A DNA stretch of 64,000 bases from assembly GCA_003956705.1 (NCBI GenBank), contig QZCP01000712.1, positions 146,099 through 210,098 of the forward strand, written 5' to 3'. Made by a program: the position numbers and the translations under genes. The notes below the pieces were generated by a model, which saw only the letters and a list, made by a program, of their open reading frames with translations, did no database searches and was not told the DNA's origin. Positions 23,262 through 33,309 of the stretch are shown here, in pieces; position 1 is the stretch's first letter, and the number at the start of each line of letters is the position of its first letter. This DNA comes from Brevipalpus yothersi (lineage: Eukaryota; Arthropoda; Arachnida; Trombidiformes; Tenuipalpidae).

Positions 23262-24480
23262 GTTTCCTCAGAGATTGATCCTCAGCGAAGTCAAATGACT
23301 AGTCATCATTGAGTGATCCAAGAGAGAAGATGAGTTCAGAGATCATTAAAAAGATAATCCAGAGTATCAAATTATCATCAACTGATCAGTTCACCACGTT
23401 GAATGGTATTCAAACACCGAACACAACTATCACCAGAAACAACAACAGATAATGATTCGAAGAACAAAACAGCGTCATCAAAACATCACAACTTGAGGGG
23501 AGTCAAGAGAGTGAGAGACAGAGAGAAAAAGAGAGAGAAGGAGAAAGAGAAAGAGAAAGAGAGTGATGAGACTCTCTCTCTCTTTTTCTCTCTCTTTTAC
23601 TCAGGTAAGAAGGCTTCCCGTAGCTCGATGATGGATAGAAAAATGGTCAAGCCAATTTAGGTGACTAATTAATTGGATCAAATTAATAATGATGCTGGGA
23701 AAGATTGAATTCATCTTAGCAAGTTTCAAATTCTCTTATAGAGTGACTATAAAAGAGTTTTATTAGACTCTACTGTTTCATCGACAAAAGTTATCGTCTT
23801 GGAGAAAGTATAGAAGGAAGCTGATGAGGTCTCTAAGATTTTCCGTGTTCCTATCATAATTTAGACTGGGTCTGAACTTTATATCAATGGAAGCTGCCAA
23901 ATAAGTTTGAAAGATGAATTATAATTTGTAAGAGTATCACAATTTGAGACTTTCTCAAGTCACATCTTCAGTTGAATTTCTCATGGGTAACAGTCTTGGT
24001 AAGTTGTTCTTGATCAAGTTTTAGAAGCTTACGTACAAATTAGTGGAGGTTGAATAGAGCACGAATGTACCGGAGAATAAAGTTTGTCCTGAATCTTCGA
24101 TTGGTCCCACGAAGAATTCAAAGAAAGTTTAAATGAGAAGTGTATATATGTATAACCGTAAACTCATGACCAAACTTGGAAGATTTGGTTAATCATCGGA
24201 CTCTTGAAAGCGAACATGAGTTTATGGCTCATTCAAGTTGTTCACACAGATGAGAGATAAAGCATCTTGAAAAAATATAGCAAAAAGTCCACAAAGCCAA
24301 TGGAAGCATAGGTTGAAATTAACTCAAACGCTTCTCCATTTTGACCTGATTAAATGAGAGAGAATCGTGGGATAAAGATTTTAGTTACATGGGAGAATCT
24401 TGAACATGACAAGAATTTCTTAATTTCTTAACAAAATGAGGTTTCGTTACAAATGATATCTAGGTGATGAGTTCCGGAGA
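23262..24480. repeat. Spacer with a purine/pyrimidine hairpin
   Basis: Region between the ER lectin start and the FAF2 stop. At 23521-23592 a 17-base GAGAGAAAAAGAGAGAG arm is matched exactly by its reverse complement at 23576-23592 across a 38-base, mostly purine spacer. I see no exon in the rest. Confidence 0.5.
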
Positions 24481-25989
24481 TTAGGCTTCCAGATCGTTGA
24501 CAAAAAGAACTTCGGCTTTCTTGAGGCCAAGACTTTCCAGAGAAGGCAAAGGTTCTGCAGTCCCATTTGAAGCAGCCTGAGAATTCCATAGAGGATCATC
24601 AAGAGATGGAGGACGACCTGGCAACTCTCTTCTGGGGAAGTTCGTTGTCATTTGAAATTTTAAAGGGCTTGCATCTTGACAGAATACAAAATAGTAGAGA
24701 CTCATGACTGAGTCTGATTTTCTAAACCTGCGTTCAAGCCTTGATCCATCAGGAAACTTAATCATTAAACGCATTGCATTTGGATCGGTCGGACTAGGCT
24801 CACTAGGAATTTTCCCGGCCAATTCGAGCTTTAGTTTTATGAGCTGCTCTCTCTTCTTTATTTCATTCATTTCACGTTCATTTTTCTCCCTTTCTTCGTT
24901 TTCTTTTCTTTTTCGTTCTTCGGCTTTTTTGCGATCTTTTTCTTGATCTGCGCGCAGAGATTCCTCATAGGCTTTGTCTTGCTCCTCACGAAGCATTCGA
25001 TTCATATCGCGTTCTTCTCTTTCAAGACGCGCAGTAATGAGAGAAACCTCGTTATCTTCGATACCTCTTTGTAATCGACTGCAAAAGTAAGCGAAATAAA
25101 ACAAATCATTTGTTGTGTTGACAAATTTGAAACGAAAAAGTGGAGCCAACATAGTGCTATACTCACCTTAGAAAACGTTCCACTGATGTATTGCCAACGA
25201 ATTTTTCCACAACTGTCATCTGATTATCAACTAAAGTGACCAATGCAAGCAGGGGAAACGTATTCTCCCTCAGTGACTGTAAAACTTTGTATCCCTCCGA
25301 TGAATCAGTAGAGCAAGCCCAAAAAAATATCCTATTTCTAGTAAGATAATTTATCACCTCATTGTGTGTCAACACATTAGTACAAAAATCTTGAGCTTCT
25401 ACGCTGTGAGGATTGTGAAGGTAGATCAATAGGAATCTCAATTCCTTCTTGGCATCTTTTATGGCTACCATGTATCGAGGGGGAAAGAAGGATACGTTAT
25501 CAAGAAGGACGGGAGAGAGGGAGAGAAAAGGAGAAAAAAAATAAGAAAAAGAAAAGATTAGCCAACAAACAAGACAAGATTTTTCCTTGAACAATGAGCG
25601 AGAGAAGTATTGCTACAAAAGTGACAGTAAAACATTTGTTTGCCCAACATGATATTTCATATTTTCGCACATACTCATCAATGTAGGTTTGCATTGATGA
25701 ATAGAATATCTTCTAGTGGATTATCAAAGCTAATCGTATTGAGGAAAAGAAAGACATCAGTGAAGCCATTTACCTTGACTATATGACCCTTGATAGAATT
25801 CCGGATGTTGGGTACCGAAGGATCGTTCAAAATTTGCGATGAACTTCAACACATCACCAACCGGATCGGAGGTATCACGGAAGAAGGATGTTATAAATCG
25901 GATGAGGTAGCGTATTAGGTCCACAAAACGTTCGAAAAAATATCTGATCATTGGTGGCGTTTGGTATGATGTTTGATTATTGTCATCGC
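24481..25989 (-). CDS. FAF2: FAF2 / UBXD8, p97 adaptor of ERAD and lipid droplets
   Basis: Recruits the ATPase p97/VCP to the ER membrane for extraction of ERAD substrates and also governs lipid droplets. Exons read as 25989 (or the ATG at 25951) to 25774, 25464-25167 and 25078-24481; from that ATG 357 residues result. The order is a hydrophobic hairpin (MIRYFFERFVDLIRYLIRF), the UAS thioredoxin-like domain (DPVGDVLKFIANFE, HPEFYQGSYSQA, RIFFWACSTDSSEGYKV), a highly charged coiled coil (LRADQEKDRKKAEERKRK) and the C-terminal UBX domain with NFPRRELPG and AEVLFVNDLEA. An acceptor site at 25990 suggests the exon begins at 25989, before the ATG, and that a further exon encodes the usual N-terminal UBA domain. 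I could not locate that exon with confidence before the E2F gene starts on the other strand. Confidence 0.93.
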
Positions 25990-26642
25990 CTGAATATCAA
26001 CAATCGAACGCATACACAAACATATACAGACACACACACACAGTTTGTCCTGAAAAAAAATCTTCCTCTCTTGCCAATACCCTCAATTTGCAATATACTG
26101 ATGATGATTACAGAAATGATCTTTCTACCTTTCCCTAAATTATGATAAACTCTTGCACATTGAGCAACTATAAAAGAACCCACACACTCACACAATAGAT
26201 ATAAGATTTGTCGTTACTTAATAATATACAAAAAAAAATTTACACTACACATCTAAGAAACTAATTGTAATTGAAATCATCATGTTCAAAATTGCTGTTA
26301 ATTTAAACACTTTTTAAAAAATATCAACATACAAAAACTCTCGCAATTTCAACTCTTTAAATGTCCTCTACTGCCCTCTACTGTGAGCCTTTTAAAATAC
26401 TAAAAATTTCCTTTTCTACTACTACAGTGACCTCTGGTGATCCATCATTATGTAGGCCGCTAGTAAAGCGGCAAAAGTAGCAGCATCTACTGGTAATTTT
26501 GAGAACTAAAATTTTTGCCTCTCTCTCAAAACTCACAGCAACGCTCTCTCTCAGTTTGAATCGAGACTCATTTCTTCTTGTGTGTGTCTGTATACCGTGC
26601 GTTGTATAGCCCATACAGAAAACGAGTAAATATATACATGAA
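25990..26642. promoter_or_regulatory. Divergent spacer between FAF2 and E2F
   Basis: Holds the missing 5' part of FAF2 and the E2F promoter. CA repeats lie at about 26028-26042. GCGGCAAA at 26467-26474 is an exact match to the E2F site consensus GCGSSAAA, about 170 bases before the E2F start codon. Confidence 0.45.
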
Positions 26643-28381
26643 ATGGAAATGGAATTATCATCATTACGCTCTGTTATCGGTTCAACCAAATCAAAGCATC
26701 GATTTGAGACAAGTTTAGGACAATTGACAAGGCGTTTCATTGAATTGCTTAAAGAATCACAGGACGGGGTAAGTGATGTTCTCTTTGTATTTGATTTTTT
26801 GGGCTCTTTATGGAGAGAGAGAGAAAGAGAGAAGCGAGAGGAGAGAGAGAGAGAAAGAAAGAGCGAGAGGAAGAGAGTGGAGAGAGAGAGAGAAAGAGAA
26901 TGAGAGGTATAAGCCAATAGGAATGGGAAGTGCTAGTCTCTCCCTCCCTTTCTTGCATCTCGAAATGGAGGCAACAACGATCATCTCCGTGTCCAACTCT
27001 CACGTCTATCTTTCATCTCTCTGCCACTTTTTTTTCCTATTTATCAATCTAATATCATCATCATTATCGATCAAGTATAGCCAATATGTTCCACTTTCAC
27101 TGATACCATACTGATATGATTTCCTTCTGCTCTTTCCACTGTTTTCACTGTTTCATTTTCCTGGCTGATGAAAAAAAAACAGGTCTTGAATTTAAATACA
27201 GCATCTTCCATGCTTAACGTACAGAAGAGGCGAATTTATGACATCACTAATGTTTTAGAAGGAGTAGGGCTTCTCAATAAGACATCCAAGAACAATATTA
27301 AATGGAATGGGGGCTCATTAGATAGTTGCTTGGATAATCCAAGCATGGGCTCACTATCAAATCTTGCTGATTGTAGTAAAGTAGGATCCAAAGCTGATTT
27401 GGAGCGAGAAAATGCTTCATTGGACGAAAAAGAGAGATCCTTGGATGATGCCATCAAAAAACTCATGATTGATCTCCAAAAAACTACGGAAGATGAAGAA
27501 AATAAGAAACATCTCTATGTTACCTATCGAGATATGAGATGTATTCGGGAATGGTCGAAACAGACTGTGATAGCAATGAAAGCACCGCCTGAAACCAAAG
27601 TAGAAGTTTCAGATCCATCTGAGGTTTGTTGTGTTCAATCTCTCTATGTCTAACAATCAAAGCAAATGCATCTCTTTCCCACTCCATCATGTTCCTTGGT
27701 TTACTGGAAGCTCAATACATCCTTATATTCTCTCATCTTTTCTCTACAGAGTCTACAAATACATGTAAAAAGTGATAGAGGGCCTATTGAGGTTTACCTC
27801 TGTCCAGAAGATGATGATGTTTATAATTCGGAAGATATTAAGAGTGAACCCACAAGTAATGACCATGAGCCTCAGGTGACAGTCAAGACCGAGACTAAAG
27901 GTATGTTTTTGGCCATTTATTACTCAAATATACATTCCATTTACTCAAATGTCTACGTTCTCATGTCCTCCCTCCATTTTCTTCTCCCTCCCTCATTACA
28001 TGCTCTCTCTTTCTCTTCCTTGTTTCAGACATCTCCACTGAAGCTGATATTGAATCTGGCATAGGAAACACAGTTCCATCTGAATCTGATGAATTAGATC
28101 CTCGATCTTATTTGAGGGCTATTGAGGATCATACTTATGGAAAGATGAAATCCGTATCTTCGTATGGAGCCATGTCTAGCAGTACAAGTGGACACTACAT
28201 GTCTTCACCCAATAATCTGCGTTCACTATCTTCCTCTGTTGGTGATGTAAATTTCCTGCCTCTGGAACCACCTCTCTCTGAGGAAGACTATAATTTTGCC
28301 TTAGAGGAGAGTGAAGGCTTAACCGATCTCTTCGATGAGATGTTGCCATGTGAGATAACCAAATCACCTTCAACCAGATGA
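26643..28381 (+). CDS. E2F1: E2F transcription factor, activator (E2F1-3) type
   Basis: Controls S-phase genes as a heterodimer with DP and is held in check by retinoblastoma protein. Four exons read as 26643-26768, 27183-27623, 27750-27900 and 28029-28381, giving 356 residues. The winged helix spans exons 1-2 with RRFIELLKESQDG then VQKRRIYDITNVLEGVGLL and SKNNIKW, the RRxYD core that reads the E2F site. A dimerisation coiled coil (LERENASLDEKERSLDDAI) and the marked box (LQIHVKSDRGPIEVYLCPED) follow. The C-terminus has the Rb-binding motif DYNFALEESEGLTDLFDEML, close to the DYxFxLxxxEGIxDLFD pattern. The N-terminal cyclin A-binding segment of vertebrate E2F1 is absent, so the symbol stands for the activator class. 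Intron 1 carries a GA tract at about 26813-26900. Confidence 0.93.
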
Positions 28382-29206
28382 ACAGGCCTTATAGAGGGCC
28401 GGTAATATATGACTCTGAGCAGCGTGAATCCAGGGACTTTTACAAACTATCTCTCTCTATCTTTTTCTCTCTCCCCTTTCTATCCTATCTTTCAAATTTT
28501 GGATTTAAATTCTGAAATTCGATCGTTGAGTCCAATTTTTGGATTATCTTTTTGCCTCCTTAAACTTCACCTCTTCTTTCTCCTGTAAACACTTCCAATC
28601 GAATTCAACTTTGAGATTCTCTCCTCTGAAATCTCTATTCAAAGAAGAATCTAGAAAGAGAACAATCCGATCTAAATCGATGAACATTCGGTTCGTTTCT
28701 TTGTTGCTGCTCTCTTTCTCTATATAATAAATTGCCTTGTTAATATTAATAACGTCAGATCAGAGATCCATTCCTGAAAGGCCTAAGATAGATAATTTAC
28801 TCGTTTCTTGCACGTTCATTCTATCCTTTTGAAATACGATCAAGGTTGATAAATATACTATTCAGCTGAATATTTATTAATCCTAGTTGGTTACATAATC
28901 GATGGAATCAATTTTCACATCGATTTTCATCATTATTATTGCATAATATGCATTATTCAATATTTTTGGCTGTTTATTGTCCCAGTTATTGATATTTAAT
29001 CAAACAAGCAAACAAAAGAAGCTGACAAGCCTTCCTATCCGCTTGATTCTTGCTGTCTTATCTTGCCAGAGAACCTTTTTTTTCTTTCACTTCTCAACAC
29101 GCTGATATGCCAAATGTATCATCATCAATGATAAGCAAAATAAAGTATTTCCATGGTCTTTTTATTAAATCTATGATGGTGAACAGGACACAATTGGTCA
29201 CTTTAT
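28382..29206. other. Convergent 3' intergenic region
   Basis: Presumed 3' UTRs of E2F (+) and the SMYD gene (-), AT-rich. Nothing else seen. Confidence 0.5.
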
Positions 29207-30372
29207 TTATTCTAAGGGAACATTTGTCTCAATCAATGTTCGATAAAGAGAATGCTCTTTGCCGTGAGTCACTAAGATGTCCCTCCTTAATTTATAAAGC
29301 AGTGGAATGGCTTTAGTGTCGCCGATGATATTGCCCATTTTCACAGCTCTGGCAAGCTGAACGGTCAAGTCAGGACAAGGATAGGGATAAACTTCCTGAT
29401 AATGAGTGATGGAGGACAATGCAACAGCGAATGCATCTTCCCAGACTTCTTTCTCTATCAAGTTATCCAATTTTTTATCTAGCTTGGCTATATCTATGGA
29501 GGGCTCTTGTGAGCTCTCACAACGCGGACACTTGCAAACGAAATAATAATTCTCTCGCAGGGTAGCTTGTCTCTCTTCTTTAGGTTCTTTCAGGTCAGTA
29601 TATGTCATGAGAGGAGGCTCTTCTTCAGTGTCGAATTCCTTGACAGCTCTGATTTGAAGTTTAGTCCCATCAAAAATTGGGAAAACATTCGGAAGGCAAC
29701 TGTGATCAAAAACAGAACCGGCAACATAGATACCTGCTCCGATAGAATTCAGGTGCATATTTGTGATATTGTACGAATTTATATTAACTCGGCCGAACAG
29801 ACCAAGAAATTCTTTCTCGTCGAAACTGAGACCCATTATTCGAAAATCATACATCATCCTAATGGCAGACCCAAGCTTTGCGGGACTTTTTGACGTGATT
29901 TCTTCAGTGTGGTTCATGAGTTCTACAAAGCTTCTTTCCCCATTATAAGTCTTGTGTGGTTCAGTCAGACGCTTCGGATAATGCTCATTGACTAGTGCCA
30001 ATCGAAGACACAGTCGTCTACGATCGTTTCCCAATACCAAATGTTCTGATCTGGTTAAATCTTCGGAAAAAATTTTACACTCATGCTTGTGTACGTTGCG
30101 CCAATCATCCGCTTGACACTGTGCACCACAGTAGTATACCGATTTGCAATGAGAACATCTCTTCAGCCCGGATCTATGGAAATTGAAAAATTTTACCCAT
30201 TATGTCTATCTTATCGAATATGAGACTCAACAAGACTCATACACTCATAAAAGTTGACATCTTACCTCTTCGTAAAACAATAATCACATCGTTCTCCAGT
30301 CAGGCTTGCATTGAGACAATGAATCAAAGGATAGCACTCGGTGATCACATCACCAGGCTTAAATTTGACCAT
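29207..30372 (-). CDS. SMYD3-like SET and MYND domain lysine methyltransferase
   Basis: SMYD proteins methylate lysines of histones and cytoplasmic kinases using S-adenosylmethionine. Two exons, 30372-30266 and 30173-29207, give 357 residues. The start of the split SET domain (KFKPGDVITECYPLIHCLN) leads into the MYND zinc finger, whose Cys/His ligands sit in CDYCF, CSHCKSVYYCGAQCQ and HKHEC. The SET core follows with AGIYVAGSVFDHSCLPN, where NHSC is DHSC, and MTYTDL with the catalytic tyrosine. The post-SET cysteines are in CKCPRC. The end VTHGKEHSL matches SMYD3 near its terminus. The usual N-terminal GxGRG...A strand is missing and the C-terminal helical part is shorter than in vertebrates. 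An in-frame stop 18 bases before the ATG closes the frame, so any missing N-terminus would need another exon. Confidence 0.88.
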
Positions 30373-30987
30373 CTCATCAAAAATTGTTCACCAATGATGG
30401 AGGATTGTAAAAAAGTTAACAGCAACCTAAATTCAGGTACACATAGGAAAAAAAGTGGACATCAAATTTCGGCCAATAATTTTGGCTTAGCATGCTGCCG
30501 GAAGCAAAATTAAATCAGCTGTTGGTTGCCATGCAACCGGCAATAGAAGCGCGAAATCATATCGATCCTCATCGATGTATCGATTCTTGTGGCGCCTCTT
30601 TTAAACTACTCATCAATGTCAATTGTAATCATGTGACCATGTAACGGCATGTTTACTGTTGTGATTGTGGAAGATGTTTTGTGACGGAATTTAAATGCTC
30701 TTTAATTGCTCTGCTTCGATTTGATGTTTCGTGTTTGGCAGTGTTTTTTTGATCAGTTTCAGTTTTTCGAAAGATTGTAATGATTAGTTTCGATCATCAT
30801 TCGTCTCCTTGTGTTCACTACATTAAAGATTGAGTTGATGAATTCTAATCAAACGGCATTCTTTTGGTTTCATCTCGAATTGAGATCAGTCTGGATCAAA
30901 ATCAAAAGAGAAGGGTAACATTGTTATCAAATTGAAAGGACCAAAAGTGTTTATGGTTGTCTACTTAGGGTGATCTCTGATTACATC
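30373..30987. promoter_or_regulatory. Shared divergent promoter of the SMYD and SETDB genes
   Basis: Two start codons on opposite strands are 615 bases apart. The region has GCGCGAAA at 30549-30556, an exact E2F site, and just next to it two TATCGAT motifs at about 30559-30582, resembling the DRE element of insect promoters. GGCGCC follows at about 30591. These cluster within 50 bases. Confidence 0.5.
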
Positions 30988-33144
30988 ATGGATGAAGGTG
31001 ATACAGTTGTTGAGCCACTGCAATGTGATCATTCAATCAACGGAGGAGATCGCAATTCAGCTTTAGCTTCTTCTCAGGTTACACCGGTCTCAAGTGAATC
31101 ACTTATTACTTATGTTGAAATTCTTCAAAAGCCACCTGAAAACAAATGTCCAAAACTTTTGCCTCACCCTTGTTCCAAGGAATGTCTCGCTGAAAAGTCT
31201 AGGGCAGCCCATATATCAGGAACTAAGTTTCAAACTGATTACATCTCGATTGAAAGGACGAGTCCTTATTGCGTTCCATTGTTTTTTGGCTGGATCAGAA
31301 GAAAGAAAAGTTTGGCCAAAGAGCTCACAAATTCTTCCGAGGAATTTATAGTCATGTAGGTAGCTTTGTTTTCTCTTCAGACCATCCGAACTCGCTAGTC
31401 ATTGAAGTTAACAGCTGTATTGAATCCTCTGCATCGTCATTCTGAGCTTCTGACCAGAAGTGGGTGAACAAAGATTCTCTAAATAATCCAAGAGTTGCTA
31501 TTGATATTGATTTCTGCTATAGAATATTATCAGAATTCAGATAATCTTATGTAGAAGTGAAAATTACTTAGATTGAATCGTGGAATTTCAAGTTTGGTGA
31601 ATTTTTCTCTGTGACGATGAGCATCTTTTTTATCACGTACATACGAGGGTTTGAGAATTCATCTTGAAAAACTTTCTCTCCAAGAAGAGACCAGATTCAT
31701 AAACACACATACTGTGCTCATAAATCAAGTTCCAACATTTTTTGATTTTCTATCCCGCAGCTATGTGTCTCCTTGTGGTAAACGATTCTTGAGCCTCTCA
31801 AAATTGCAAGACTTTTTGATAGCACTGGAATCGAAACTATCCATCGATCAATTCACATTCGAACCAAATTTTGAACTATTCACTCCAAGAGAACCTTTCA
31901 AAGTAAGCATACTTATGATCGAGAACTATCTTCCTGCATCTTCTCACTTCTATTCTCAATCTATCTTTCAGGCTTTTTACGTTAAGGGTGATGTGAGTGA
32001 AGGTAAAGAGAGAATTGCTATCCAAGGTGTAAACGAGATTGACCAAACCCCGATCGGAGGGTTCGAGTATACCAATGAATGTATAATTCTGCCTCATATG
32101 AGCCTCAAATTTGATGAAACCTTCCTTTTATCATGTGAATGCACCAATAATTGCCTGAAAGGCCTTAAATGCCAGTGTCACTGCCTCACTCGAGAGGAAG
32201 CTTTGATGAATCATGGTGAAGAGAAGAAGAAAGATGCTGGTTACAAATTTAGATGTCTTAAGTCCTCTCTCAAGTCTGCTGTATTCGAGTGTAATCGAAA
32301 ATGTTCCTGTGATCTATACTGTCCTAACCGTTTAGTACAGAATGGAATTAAGCATTGCCTCCAAGTTTTCAGGACAGAAGATAGAGGATGGGGACTGAGA
32401 ACTCTCCATGACATTCCAGAGGGATCGTTCATCTGTACATATAAAGGTGAAATTATTGATTTTGAGACATTTCATAAGCTCGATCGATCAAATGATTATG
32501 TAGCAGCTCTTGACTACATAGATGAAGGCAGAAAGTCCAAGAGGGATTTCGATCTCAATTCTGATCATGATAGTCTTTGGAACTTCGGCACTGATTCTGA
32601 GATATCTACACCATCCAGAGAATCATTTGAGGACTGCTCTCTTGACTATCACAGTGGAAAAAGCGACTCTGGCGATGAAAATATGGTTGACTCCTCTAAA
32701 ACCGTACCCCAGGGTCCAGAATTCTCTGGCAACCAATTTTCGGAGGGGAATATTGACCCAAAACTTCTTGATAAAATCAATGAGGCAAAGGGTGAAGTGA
32801 ATGAGCCCTTCTCCATGGATCAATCTTCCTATCAGAATAATGAAGACCTTGAACTTTCAACCATTGCTCGTCATCTAGAGCTGAAAAACACGCTTTCAGT
32901 AGATGGAGTAGATTTTGGTGACGCTGGCCGTTTTCTAAATCACAGTTGTGAACCCAACTGTAGAATACGAAACATCTTCATCGAATCACAAGACTATCGT
33001 TGTCCAATCTTAGCATTTTTCTCCATAAAACCAATCAAGGCATATGAGGAGCTAACATGGGATTATCACTACCACCAATCGAACTATGCTGACAGCAAAG
33101 ACTGCAAATGTGGTGCGAGATTGTGTCGAAAAAAGATGTACTGA
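30988..33144 (+). CDS. Histone H3K9 methyltransferase, SETDB family (Tudor-less)
   Basis: SETDB enzymes trimethylate histone H3 lysine 9 and silence repeats and genes. Exon 1 (30988 to about 31355) holds the MBD start, with HPCSKECL and SPYCVPLFFGWIRRKK. The next clear exon, from about 31637-31651 to 31902, completes it with SYVSPCGKRFLSLSKLQDFL. The third, 31972-33144, has pre-SET cysteine clusters (CECTNNCLKGLKCQCHC, CNRKCSCDLYCPNR), the SET start RGWGLRTLHDIPEGSFICTY, a roughly 110-residue acidic insertion, and the SET end FLNHSCEPNCRIRN with ELTWDYHY and post-SET CKCGARLCRKKMY. The split SET with MBD identifies SETDB. No Tudor domains precede the MBD, which is the SETDB2 layout. The junction between exon 1 and exon 2 is unresolved: no pair of splice sites I tested keeps the frame, so an exon may be hidden at 31360-31640. 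Confidence 0.88.
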
Positions 33145-33309
33145 GCCAAACATCTTCATCATCATTTTGTTAAATTTCGTTCATGTCCAAAAGACAGGGT
33201 AGCAATACTAGATCGGAAAAGATTCAAACGAGTTTATATTTTTTGATCTAAGAACAATTTTGTATTTACTTTGTAAAAAATTTTCGACAGAAAACAAGTA
33301 AAAATACGT

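Noticed and set aside
26378..26917. Minus-strand open frame of 179 codons across the E2F first exon
   Set aside because: It is antisense to a certain E2F exon and its N-terminal part is CT-repeat translation.
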